This document shows, one piece after another, positions 54,544 through 64,000 of a stretch of DNA of 64,000 bases (its first letter is position 1; every line of letters begins with the position of its first letter). Position numbers and translations under genes: made by a program. The stretch comes from Darksidea phi (lineage: Eukaryota; Ascomycota; Dothideomycetes; Pleosporales; Lentitheciaceae). The notes below the pieces were generated by a model. It was not told the origin of the DNA. It saw nothing but the letters and a program-made list of their open reading frames with translations, and did no database searches. The DNA is taken from contig JASJFT010000015.1 in assembly GCA_030770425.1 (NCBI GenBank), positions 308,716 through 372,715 of the forward strand, written 5' to 3'.

Positions 54544-55290
54544 ATGTACAACTTACCGCGACCCTTAGCGATCTTTCTAAGATCGCACTGCACATACCTC
54601 TCCGACACCGCCCTCCTCGGTCTTAACACTCCCTCTCAGCAGCAAAGCTCTCAACCACTCAACTGCCCAATATGCTTTCTCTCTCTCTCCTCCACCGAGT
54701 ACCCCCTCCAGGTAAACCTCCCTGAATGCACGCACATCTTCTGCGCAGACTGTGTCTCGCGCCATGTCCTCGCCGGCTACAGCACTTGTCCTCTCTGCCG
54801 TGCGCAATGGTTTGATGTGCCACCTGGAGCAACTACTGCGGTTACTGCGATGAGGGAAGCGGAGGATAGGATTATGGCGCTTGAAGATATGGTTGGGATT
54901 CCGATGCTTGATGCTGAGGTGACGGAGATGAGGAGGGCCGTTGCGGAGAGTGAAGACAGTAGGTTACAGCTTAGCTTACCTTCGACAGCGGAGAGTGGGG
55001 AGTTCGGATCGCAGCCTAATTCAGCATTAACAGCGGTGTCGAGCTCGAGTGGTAGATCGTCGACCCAGTTGGTGGACGAGAGGGGTGAGATGGGGGGCCT
55101 CACTAGGAGATTGATCTCGGTCGAGACGTTGGCGGAGTGGAGGAGGCAGCAGACTACGGGGAGGGAGGTGGGCAGGGCACTTGATTGGAGCGACAGTGAC
55201 GAGGATTATAGTAGTAGTAGTAGTAGTAGTAGCAGTGACGGAGAATCAATAAGGGGCAATGCTAGGGGAATAGGGCGCTCTCGAATGTAG
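54544..55290 (+). CDS. RING-finger protein (block 2, copy D)
   Basis: Single-exon frame of 248 codons. The RING lies at about 40-88: NCPICFLSLSS, VNLPECTHIFCADC, STCPLCRAQWF, with all eight zinc ligands. A charged helix (MREAEDRIMALEDM) follows, then a Ser-rich disordered region and a C-terminal acidic poly-Ser tract (DSDEDYSSSSSSSSSDGES) encoded by an AGT microsatellite. Predicted E3 ubiquitin ligase, target unknown. The next locus, 180 bases downstream, is a decayed tandem copy. Confidence 0.78.
   Translation: MYNLPRPLAIFLRSHCTYLSDTALLGLNTPSQQQSSQPLNCPICFLSLSSTEYPLQVNLPECTHIFCADCVSRHVLAGYSTCPLCRAQWFDVPPGATTAVTAMREAEDRIMALEDMVGIPMLDAEVTEMRRAVAESEDSRLQLSLPSTAESGEFGSQPNSALTAVSSSSGRSSTQLVDERGEMGGLTRRLISVETLAEWRRQQTTGREVGRALDWSDSDEDYSSSSSSSSSDGESIRGNARGIGRSRM
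55205..55235. repeat. AGT trinucleotide microsatellite in coding sequence
   Basis: About nine AGT units with one AGC, encoding poly-Ser near the C-terminus of the RING gene at 54544. Length variation is likely. Confidence 0.9.
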
Positions 55291-55468
55291 TCCGAAGCGA
55301 GGTTGCAGATTTCGTGTATAGCTGTAACTTTCCTATGTCAATGCATGACTAGTCGCGTCAATTTGCTTCACCAAGGCGACTTACGCGAGCACATCGCCTA
55401 GACGAATTCAAAGAATTGCTTCACCAAGATATCTATTTGTCTCCGGAAATCCAGTTCACAAACGCCCA

Positions 55469-56189
55469 TTGTTCTCTTGTAAAGAGCACACGCACTACCT
55501 TCCTACCGGTGTGCCCTTTACTAACAGGTACTGTGCCATCTGCTTGTCCAACGCCTCCGAATCCCGCGAACGCATCATCTGTGTGAACCTGCCTACATGC
55601 CGTCACTTCTTCGGCATCACATGTTTCGAAATACATACCCAGCATTCAAATATGTGTCCGCTCTGTCGCACAATGTGGCTCGAAGAACGAGTGGAGCCAG
55701 AAGGTGGGCAGATCTTTATTACCATCATTGGTAATGAGGCTACGCAGGGGTCTTTTGAGGGGAATTTTTGGCGGTGATGGCGGAAGGGTGCTTGGAGAGA
55801 CAGACGATAGTAGTAAGTGGGGAAGTGACAATGCTACTGAGCATGAATCTGAGTTATCGAGTAATAGCGATGTACTAAGGCAACGACGTAGGGTATATGC
55901 AAGGAGTGAGGAGAGCGATGCAAATCATGGATATGACGGAGACGAGAGTAGTCGTTCCCACAGCCAAGGTAGTTATGAGCTAGGGTTTAGCGATAGTAGG
56001 AACAATGAGTCGCAGGCTAAGGGAGGTATGCTGAGGCAAGCGAGGGTTTGGCTAGTGGTGGATCAATGGGGAGTAAAGTGCGCGCAAGAGATTCGGGGAG
56101 CAACGGGAGCGCGGATGGACCACCTAGGTCGCAACGACGTAGGGCTTAGGCGTACTGCTAGAGTAGATATTTTGTATAGGATCGCTTGA
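55469..56189 (+). pseudogene. RING-finger tandem copy (block 2, copy E) with frameshift in a T run
   Basis: The first frame encodes a RING close to copy D: RYCAICLSNAS, VNLPTCRHFFGITC, SNMCPLCRTMWLEE. The fifth ligand is Gly (FFG). The frame stops at about 55777. The next frame carries on at about 55765 with GGDGGRVLGETDDSSKW and an acidic/Ser-rich tail to 56189. One base fewer in the TTTTT run at 55765-55769 would fuse them. No ATG precedes the RING in frame; the open frame begins near 55450 with a TTG, so a 5' exon or start codon may be lost. A real gene with a sequencing error in the homopolymer remains possible. Confidence 0.6.
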
Positions 56190-56974
56190 GGAAGTGCAGT
56201 ATGACTGTGAAGTAATTAAATGTCTTGTTCAAAAAAATTCTTTGGCGGTTGAAAGCCTTCAAGATGTGTTGATCTTCTGAATATCTCCGTAGCCTTCGAG
56301 AGGACCTTGGAGGTGCCGAAAGATGTGTTCTCAGCACCGGTGGCGCGCATGAGGCGTGCAAAAGGCGGCGGAAGTTTGGAGCCAAGCAGACTATCGAGTC
56401 GATTATTTCCCTTATGCAGTCGGGCGCTGGTAAGGGAGAATTGGTCCTCCACTCTCGAATTCAGTCTAACTTGTGGGTGTGGTACAACAACAGGCGGGGT
56501 CGGATACGCCGGACGCGATTTTTCTGGCGTGACATTGCTCGTTGCCTTGCTACGTCATGTGTTTTCCGCCCCTCTCTTGTAATGGGAGTAGATGTTTATG
56601 TCGGGGGGTTTTAAGAATAAGAACTGCTGCAATTTCATCGCTTCTGGGTGTTTGCGGCTGCGGGCTTTTGGCGGTCATTGAGGTTTTGGGAGGGCAAGAC
56701 ATAAGCTAGAGGTGTCAATGAAAACTGGGTTGTAAGACTTTAATGAAGTGGCTTAGTGATGGCTATGCTGTACGCATGCACCGAGGTTTTGGAATGAGCG
56801 CCGAATTATACTACGTCTATTACCTAAAGTATTATCGCGTTAACGCTCCACATGAATCAATTCTTCGTACTCTAGTCCAAATCTGTGCCCCCAATCTTGG
56901 CAAATAAGGCGCTTCCATCTGACTCGACTCTATCTCCAACCCAAGCACCCTCCAATCCTCAAATGCACTGGGCG
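56190..56974. other. Intergenic
   Basis: Only short frames without domain character; no gene supported. Confidence 0.4.
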
Positions 56975-58099
56975 CTAGACACGGTTCTTCATCGTCTGAC
57001 TGCCCAAATTTGTTGAGTTCGCCTCCTCACTTGACACATCGGCAACCGTATCCCCGACTTGCTCCAAGATCTTGCCCTGCAGAACCTGTCTCCCACGCTC
57101 AAACTGCTTCCATGCTTCCGTCCTCAGGATATACGTCTGCTTCTCCACCAGATACCTCCTCATCTTTTCCGCAATCAACATCCCGTACAGGAGATAGCCC
57201 AGCGGCGTACTCCAACTTAACCACTTACTCTTGACTTTGCGATAATCATCCAGATCCTTCAGCACCTCGTAGTAGCACTTGGTCAGGTCCGGACTCTTAT
57301 CTGCAAGAGTGGAGTCGCGAGACAGCGCCTGGAAGAAATGGCGGTGGATAACGGTTTCAATGTGTGTGCATTCGGAAAAGTACTCGGAGAGGTCCGAGTG
57401 GATGAGCTGACCTGTGTCTCCGTCCGTGTACCGGTGCGACTCGGGGTACTGCTTGTCCTGCATCCCGAAGCCCGTGCGTGTTGCCACTGTGATTGCTGCG
57501 ATGCCTTCCCATTCGAATAGCGTGATGTTGCAGAGGGGACAGCGGTCGTGGTTGGGTTCGTCGCGGATTGCGTGCCAGATAAAGCAGCGATAGTGAATCC
57601 AGCAGCCGCATGGCGAGAGAGGGAGGAATGTGCTCGGCACAGGAGCGTTGTTGTACAGGTAGCCACAGATGGCGCACCTCGCGTGCCGATCCGGTGGCTT
57701 GTCATGCAGCTCTTTGTCGCGGAGAAGGTCGTTGTCGACGTAGCGGAGTAGGGAAGGTAGGGGACCAGGCACGGCCAGCGGTGCATGCCACGTGAGGCTC
57801 GGGTCAATGTCGTCGACGCTGATCGGACAGGACTGGATGTTGATTGCGCTGCGAGCATCGACTGACGACGTAGCGGGCGGCGTGTCGACCAGAGTCTGAG
57901 CTGTCGTCCATCCTCCACCATCTGCGTCACCGATGTCCTCACCATAGGCAGTTGTCGGCAGCGGTAGCGGTGTTGGCGAGCTTGGCATGTCGTTGAGATA
58001 AGAAAGAACAGTGCCTGCAGTTGACCGGGGGGAGGGTGCCAAGTCCGCCACAGGCTTGCCCGACGGGTTCATAGCATGGCGGTGCTGGTGTTGCTGCAT
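56975..58099 (-). CDS. RING-type zinc-finger protein (block 2, copy F)
   Basis: Single-exon frame of 374 codons. The N-terminal ~115 residues are disordered. The zinc finger at about 140-195 reads ARCAICGYLYNN, LSPCGCWIHYRC, HDRCPLCNITLFEW, a RING-like C-x2-C ... C-x-C-x2-H-x2-C ... C-x2-C arrangement as in fungal RING-H2/RINGv variants. The C-terminal half (about 210-350) is helical and Tyr/Arg-rich (CYYEVLKDLDDYRKV, WLSWSTPLGYLLYGMLIAEKM), probably a partner-binding region rather than a membrane segment. Predicted ubiquitin ligase. It ends convergently with the loci at 54.5-56.2 kb. Confidence 0.72.
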   Translation of the reverse strand: MQQHQHRHAMNPSGKPVADLAPSPRSTAGTVLSYLNDMPSSPTPLPLPTTAYGEDIGDADGGGWTTAQTLVDTPPATSSVDARSAINIQSCPISVDDIDPSLTWHAPLAVPGPLPSLLRYVDNDLLRDKELHDKPPDRHARCAICGYLYNNAPVPSTFLPLSPCGCWIHYRCFIWHAIRDEPNHDRCPLCNITLFEWEGIAAITVATRTGFGMQDKQYPESHRYTDGDTGQLIHSDLSEYFSECTHIETVIHRHFFQALSRDSTLADKSPDLTKCYYEVLKDLDDYRKVKSKWLSWSTPLGYLLYGMLIAEKMRRYLVEKQTYILRTEAWKQFERGRQVLQGKILEQVGDTVADVSSEEANSTNLGSQTMKNRV

Positions 58100-58665
58100 C
58101 GTCGTCGCGGGCGGATGCGGTTGCGGTTGCGGTTACGGTTGCGGTTGCGGTTGCGATTGCGATTGCGGGGAAATTTTCAGCCTTTGGGTGCTGGAAGGGA
58201 AGGCGCGAAGAGTCAAAAGAAGTAAGCAACGCAGTGCGGTGAAAGACAGACGGTGAAAGACAGAAATCAGGGTTTGGGTGAAGGGAACCCGCAGCAAGAC
58301 TGGGGTGAAGACGCTGGCGAGGAGAGAGGAGTACATTTGTTAGAAACCCGTAAACTCATCTGAAACGATGCTCCGGTCCGTGAATACCTAATCAGTTCAT
58401 CACTCGTCTAAAACGCCTTCACGCCTGTAAACAATGGATGGACAGAGCCGAAAACCTTGACAACCCACGCTATGAAGAGCAGGGAAAAGAAGGCCCGTTA
58501 TGCTCAATGGCCCAATACCAATTTTGGCGCCGTGATACCTAGCCCTGGGAACAACGTAGTGATGGACTACGTGTCAGCTCCGCACCTGCGGTGACCGCAA
58601 CTCAATAATAGACGAACGCCTCGCTATGCCATTGCTTTCCGCCTGAATTCTCTGTAAACAAAAGA
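58100..58665. other. Intergenic with GGTTGC repeat
   Basis: 5' flank of the RING gene at 58099; holds a hexanucleotide repeat at about 58114-58170. No gene supported. Confidence 0.5.
58114..58170. repeat. Hexanucleotide repeat (GGTTGC, degenerating to GATTGC)
   Basis: About nine imperfect units just upstream of the RING gene start at 58099, probably in its 5' leader. Confidence 0.85.
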
Positions 58666-60922
58666 CTACAAGTCATCATCAAATGAGCGTGACCCCTGCG
58701 ATCCTTTTTTAAAGAGAACCTTCTGGCAGATAGGGCAGCCGTCAGGCACGTTCTTAGAATCCGTCCATGTGATGTACTCCGGGAGCCCATGGAAGCCTGA
58801 TGGTCCGTCAGGCTCGACGCATCCGGCGCATCTATTACGTGTGAGGAAGAACGTCTTGCCCTCGAAGCTTGACCTTGATCCATCACTAGCATCGTCGTCA
58901 TCGTCATCCGAGTCGCCCGGAATTCCAGCAGCGTAAATGTGCGGCTGTGGTACCACGTACCCTTTTGCATCGAGATCCTCCTTGTGAATAGTGGCCGCTA
59001 CGTGGACGATGGTCGCTAGCCGGGGATTTGTCACCTCAACCTCGACATGCGGTGGCTTGGGTGAGGCGATAGGGTTGGCACTGTTGGAAGCCAACCTCAG
59101 CTTTTTAATGGGCGGAGGTTGCCCCGAACTAAGTGCCTCGTCGTACCTAAATCGTTCGTAGTTTTCGTATATTCCCCGGAAAGCGACAACAAAATTGGCG
59201 ACCATCTCCTTTCGCAGGGCCTCGCGTTCCTCTATTAATTTGATTAGCAGGCCTGCTACAACTCATGCAGGGAGCTTTCGACGCCCTGAACATGTCAAAG
59301 TGTCGGGAAATACCTTTCATTTTGGCAGCGCGTTTCTCTGCCGCCTCCTGATGAACCTTCTGCGCTTCTTTAGCCTTTTTCGCAGCCTTGACCGCTTTTT
59401 CAGCCTTCTTCTGCTTCTTCTGCAAAGCCACAAGCTTGTCGAGATTCGATGTTTCTGGGATATTGTCCTTCCACGTTCCGGGCACGATCTCTTTTTGTTC
59501 CGTCTTCTTCGCCGCTTCTTTCGCCTCTGAGGATAACATTGACAGGAAGGCTTCGCTGGCTTTCGGGGGAGAGCTTTCTTCTACGGTGAATCCATGAATG
59601 ATTGTAGTCGCCGGTTGAGACCCGGGAAGAGAGTACGATACGGATGGCGCGAGTGTTTCCGGGGTCGAGGACGTTGAATGTGCAGCTATGGCGCTGTGTA
59701 TGGTATGAGGCAGAAATGGAAACAGTGTCGGGTCATCAAGCTGTTCGATGGTATCCTTCAGTTTCAATTCCTCTGCCTGCAGCTTTGGTGCAAGCTCTTC
59801 TTCTGATGGGTGGGGTGTTGGTGCTACAGCTGGCTCTGACGCTTGGGATTTTGATGTTATCTTTTTGAACTGCTGCTTTGCTTTCTTTTTCGGTGCATCC
59901 AAGGAAGGAGATTTTTCAACAGCACCCAGAGATATACTGAACATCATCGTATCGGAAGCGGCGTATGGGTTGTTGACCTGGGAGGGATTGGCGTAATACC
60001 CGCCGGGTTTGGAATCAGCCGCAGATTTGTGAACAACTGACTCTTCCGAAACCGAAGCTTGGCCTTGCAGGCTGCTATTTGCGACTTCTGACTCCGAAGA
60101 TGCATTGCTACTAGTCTCAGATGTTGTCATCGCGGCAACTTCGTATGGAGCCCAACCCGGTCCCAGAGAGGAGCCGGGGCCAAATTGCGAGGAAAAGCTC
60201 GGTAAGTTGATGGAGATGGATGTGCCGCTGAGAAACGTTTGGGATTGCGCCGGGATTGTTGTCCATTGTATGTCATGACCTGCAGCTTTCTTCGCCACGC
60301 GACTAGGCGCCGGAGCGATGTCGTAGATGATGGCATTCTCCAAGATGTGGACTTTTTCGACGCTGGGCCGGGGCATTAACGCTTGCACAAGTACGGAACA
60401 CCATTCGGGCCCCAGTGCCTTTTCCGCAACGGGCTGACTCTGAAATTCGCTGAGTAGCTTGGTGAAGACTTTCTCGCGGTTGCCGCCAAGCATAAGGGCA
60501 CCCTTTTCGACGCCGCAATGATCCACCCACGCACTTAGTCGGCGCCCAAGGTCTGCGCCTTTTGATCCAGGTTGATAAGTAAGCTGAACCAAATTGACCT
60601 TAACAGGCTCCGGGAGGCCGAACAAGTCTTTCAAGCATTTTTCACCGAACACGTGATTGCAACGGAGCCTTACGGGCGCTTCGGCGTTGTCAAACCCCGG
60701 ATCCGATTCCCCGTAATACTTCCAGCAGTGAGCGCACTTGCGATGCTCTTCATCAACCGTCTCAATCGCAACAGTTTGTAGGCTATCGAGGAATGCTGCC
60801 TGTGTGTCGAAGGTGTTACTATCCGGCTGCGGAGGCCTATACCTCTTAGGTCCCGGCTTGGGAGGCATCGTCGGCGGCGGTGACGGCGTCGGCGACAACT
60901 GCGATGATTCAGACATTAGCAA
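58666..60922 (-). CDS. Large protein with two RING-half-like Cys clusters at opposite ends
   Basis: Exon 1 (60922-59314) and exon 2 (59231-58666) join in phase 1 to 724 residues; the 82-nt intron has a GTATTT donor and GCTAAT branch site. Near residues 44-85 is KCAHCWKYY, then LRCNHVFGEKC, the first half of a RING (fifth ligand Gly). Then come ~500 residues of Ser/Pro/Lys-rich and coiled-coil sequence (LVALQKKQKKAEKAVKAAK). In the last ~60 residues is NRCAGC, then LPEYITWTD and DGCPICQKVLF, like the second half of a RING. Residues about 640-655 carry an acidic run (DSDDDDDDASDG). If the halves pair, this is an interrupted RING; otherwise two separate zinc sites. Confidence 0.7.
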
Positions 60923-61940
60923 AATCTGGGGCCCGACGTCTCAACGGCCAAATTTGGAGAGCGCCACGAAAAGCTGAGGGGTGCACTACCCCCTCAGCGA
61001 CGACAGGATCGGGAATGACGGTAACGCTGCCGGAGTGCAGCGAGGAGGATGTGGTGACGGATCGCGTTGAGAGGGAGAGAAAACAAGTGCGAGGCTCTTG
61101 CGTGCGTTGGACGTTTCCCCAGGTTACACAGCGCAGCTGCCTGCCGCCGTCGGCCAACGCGCCAAGCTGCGCTTGCCGTTCTCGCTCTAGTCATTCACTC
61201 CATTGGTCAAAATCATGAATCTCCCCCACCGGTGAAAGGAGGCCTCCAGTACCACAGAAAGGTCAAAAGGTACCAGTCTACTCGTGAAAACAGACTTGAA
61301 ACCTGTGGGCAGTACTGTAATAGCTCCGGAACTTTGGAAAATGGACCCTTGGTCGTCAACCTTAGCGTCTCCCAAAGGTGGATGCACCGCCTTCTATAAT
61401 GTGCTCGAATGCTACTTCTGAGCAGTCGCACTTCCATTTATTCGAAACCTAAGAAGCATTCAGCAAGCTCCTAATTGCAAGAGCCTTGTACATCTAGCGC
61501 GTGTGGCGTGTTAAGTCGGTTTGTGTTACTAGTTGGTCTCGGGAGACAGTGGTGTATTGTGAGATTCTGTTTTTGAAGAGTTGTGATTATATTGGCGAGC
61601 GCTTAGACAGGCGGCGAATGAGCAATAGGCTTGTGCCAGTAGGTGTCGGCTAACCAACTGCTTTATATACCTTTCCACCAAGTCCAAAACACGATCTCAT
61701 CAACCACCCACTAACATTTCGCCTACATAAAGTCTCATGGAGCACCACTACTACAATATATCAGCCACCACGAACAACTACTTCCACGCTGCACAAGACT
61801 ATCTCGCCCCTGGGCTGAAGATCCCACCGAAGTCGTCCCGATCTCCTACAACCAGCACTTCCATAGCGGCTACCTTACGATCTAGATTATGAGCCGCCGA
61901 GGCAAGCGAACCTCGCGCCCTCTGTGCCATAAGGACTTCT
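60923..61940. other. Intergenic
   Basis: No gene supported; 5' flank of the gene at 60922. Confidence 0.4.
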
Positions 61941-62249
61941 TTACTGAACCGCCACCCGTCGATGATAATGAAGAAGTTGTTGAGGATCAAGGCTTTGACT
62001 CCGACTAGACGAAGCCACACAAACAGTATGATATAAGGAAGATGCAGCGCCGCAGGGTTTGCGCACACGCAGGAAGTTTCAATTTTCAAATTCGTACGCA
62101 ACTTCTGGGAAGCGAGCGATAGGCAGCGCAGAAACGAACAGACCCGGGATAGTGTCGTTGCCGGTATTCTGTGCGTACTTCGACACAATAACAGCGAGGA
62201 TAATTACGGTTTTCTGTGACGATGCGGACCTCTGGGCCGCCTCTCCCAT
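61941..62249 (-). CDS. Possible small two-exon gene, unknown
   Basis: From ATG 62249 an exon (62249-62098) reads MGEAAQRSASSQKTVIILAV, then TIPGLFVSALPIARFPEV; a GTACGA donor and GTCTAG acceptor lead to a second short exon (62004-61941). Total 71 residues, in phase. Neither family nor strong splice support is evident, so this may be spurious. Confidence 0.25.
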
Positions 62250-62692
62250 TGTTGATAGCTTTGTGTGTCTAAGGAGATCAATCTGGAAGCAATCGCTCAG
62301 GACTGAAAGAGCTCCTTGACCGTATTGAGAGAACTTGGTTTGAGTAAAAGATTGAAAATGGTGATTAACGGTATTTTGTAGCTAATACAAACTATTACGT
62401 TAGTCATTGGTAACTAATACCCGCTTATACTTCGCATTACGATATTGTTTCACACGGCTTTTCTGTTTAAGTCCGTATATGCGCCTTGAATATTTTGGAT
62501 CGAAGGGGGATTTCGAGACAATGAACGATGCTGTCTCGACCCTGCTTCGCGCATTGTATATGCACGACGCCAATGTGTCTCGGACGTATAAGAGCGAGAC
62601 AAAGACAGTTTTGTAAAACAACCCTCACAGAAATGGATTACTCTAGCAAGTCAGCTTAGAAGACCTGTAAAGTGTATTCACGAAACTCACTG
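62250..62692. other. Intergenic
   Basis: Short frames only; 5' flank of the gene at 62693. Confidence 0.4.
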
Positions 62693-63762
62693 ATGGCGGA
62701 CCCGGGACTCAACTTCCGCAGGCTCGTCTTTGCAGTGCAGCGCACTGTCGGCCGCGTTGGTATCAGTCAAGACGAAGCTACCGCCGATGAATTAGGCGGA
62801 TCAATCTGGCGCCTGCTGAAACGCAGGATGGAGCACGTTAAGGCTTCATATGATGGCCAACGGGACTGGCGTGAGGAAGTACTCAATCCAGTTGTCGCAG
62901 ACTTTCCTTCTGCTGAACAGCAAGGTGTTGAGAATGAAGACATTGAATTTCTTTGTTTAGTTCTTTGCAACGTCTTCCTGGCGTACTATATTATTCGCAT
63001 ACGCTCCGATAAAATATCCGCGGATGACAAAGAATTCATCTTAAAAGCTTTTGCGGAGATGCTCAATTGCGAGCTTGGGGAGTCTATACGAACCAGCATC
63101 ATGATCGAACTCGATATTGAGCGCAAGCGATTAGTAGCGAAGAATGCTAATAAAAGTATTATCGATGCCGTCATGGCGCTGAAGGACCTAACTAAGAGTG
63201 TATCCCTACATGCATCCCCCCAGTAAGTTATCCAAGTAGCAAGGGGGTTTGCCCTGGACGAGGAGATGCCGCCATCCAACCACAACGCAGCGGTGGGGGA
63301 TAAATTGTCGTCTCTTTTGCTATCAGCTAAGTCACCTTCCAACTCCCGTACCACAAATTCCCGAACTTCCCCATCTACTCCAGAGACGTACACGTTCAGT
63401 TCTTTCTAAAACCAACCTCCTCAGTTACTTTTCCATATATTCAATCTGCAGCAATCCGAGATGGACCCTTGATCATAAAGACGTTCCTTGGTCTACGCGT
63501 GCGCGTCGGGGAAGGCGTCACCATTTCTGGATTTGCGGAGCCGAACGAGTCAATGACGGTGTTTGGCGAAAATTTATTAGGCCATGCCCTCTCTGCTACC
63601 GTAATCATCCCGTTTGAGCTTACGTACTCAATTGAAAATGTTGTATCTATCGGTGAGAAAAATTCAGAGATTGACGGCTGGACGAAGATTGAGACTCATA
63701 CCGCAACTGTTCGGGCGCAAACGGCTCATATCACCTTGAGCTTCACGAAAATCAGATACTAG
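62693..63762 (+). CDS. Two-exon protein of unknown function
   Basis: Exon 1 (62693-63222) ends ...LHASPQ at a strong GTAAGT donor; exon 2 (63384-63762) starts at a CTCCAG acceptor and joins in phase 2 to give 302 residues. The first ~175 residues are helical and charged (FAEMLNCELGESIRTSIMIE). The second part is beta-rich: FFLKPTSSVTFPYIQSAAIR, FLGLRVRVGEGVTISGF, FGENLLGHALSATVIIPFEL, ending THITLSF-type strands. The layout suggests a helical N-terminal domain and an all-beta C-terminal domain. No family recognised. The 161-nt intron is longer than most here. Confidence 0.5.
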
Positions 63763-63785
63763 TGAAGGACGAAGGCCGTTTACGT

Positions 63786-63786
63786 G

Positions 63787-63872
<86 letters not shown>

Positions 63873-64000
63873 TTTTATTTTTTTTTTTTTTTTTTATTAT
63901 TTTTTTTTTTTTTTTTATTTTTTTTTTTTTTTTTTTTATTATTTTTTTTTTTTTTTTTTATTTTATTTATTTTAATATTATTTTAATTATTATTTTATTT
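63786..64000. repeat. Homopolymer A/T tail at the window end
   Basis: About 215 bases of long A runs followed by long T runs with scattered A and T. No genomic element has this structure; it looks like an assembly or sequencing artefact at a contig end. Confidence 0.8.

Overview
The window looks like 64 kb of nuclear DNA from a filamentous ascomycete (Pezizomycotina, most likely a Dothideomycete). The evidence is short introns of about 45-140 nt, often with CTAAC-type branch sites, an HET-domain relic, a DUF1769 gene, fungal LYS12 (alpha-aminoadipate lysine pathway), a thioester-reductase relic of the kind found in fungal PKS/NRPS enzymes, a fungal FAD-linked sterol-reductase-like pair, and long disordered orphan proteins. 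I found no tRNA, rRNA or CRISPR array. Gene models are spliced by eye from GT-AG (occasionally GC-AG) signals with reading-frame checks; family names are from recognition, not searches.

Layout. 0-7 kb: a partial gene at the left edge, an ER FKBP-type prolyl isomerase ending in KDEL, a decayed HET/kinase-like block, a three-exon CorA-like membrane protein, an AT-rich relic and a dead thioester-reductase domain. 7-16.4 kb: five co-directional genes for basic or disordered proteins with no recognised family, several with nuclear-localisation-like clusters; the largest has a SUMO-interaction-like motif and a Cys/His cluster. 17-24 kb: an F-box protein, DUF1769 protein, LYS12, a secreted intradiol-dioxygenase-like protein and a small spliced gene. 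25.8-30.8 kb: three RING-finger paralogues, the middle one split by a 974-bp foldback transposon. 32-35.5 kb: a secreted isochorismatase-family hydrolase and a secreted alpha/beta hydrolase. 37-41 kb: a head-to-head pair of DHCR24/DWF1-like FAD oxidoreductases. 41.4-51 kb: a 1123-residue coiled-coil protein, a small membrane protein, a WD40-type protein with one in-frame stop, and a fatty-acid desaturase. 51-61 kb: relics and small proteins, then a second RING block (four loci, one a frameshifted tandem copy and one with two Cys-rich halves separated by more than 500 residues). 61-64 kb: a two-exon gene of unknown function, then a homopolymer tail that looks like an assembly end.

The housekeeping genes (FPR2, LYS12, DUF1769, desaturase) appear intact. 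The accessory genes show frequent single-lesion decay: isolated in-frame stops, a homopolymer frameshift and a transposon insertion. The most distinctive features are the lineage-expanded RING family, in which several members have Gly at the fifth zinc-ligand position (H-x-F-G), the transposon-split RING gene, and the run of nuclear-type orphan proteins.
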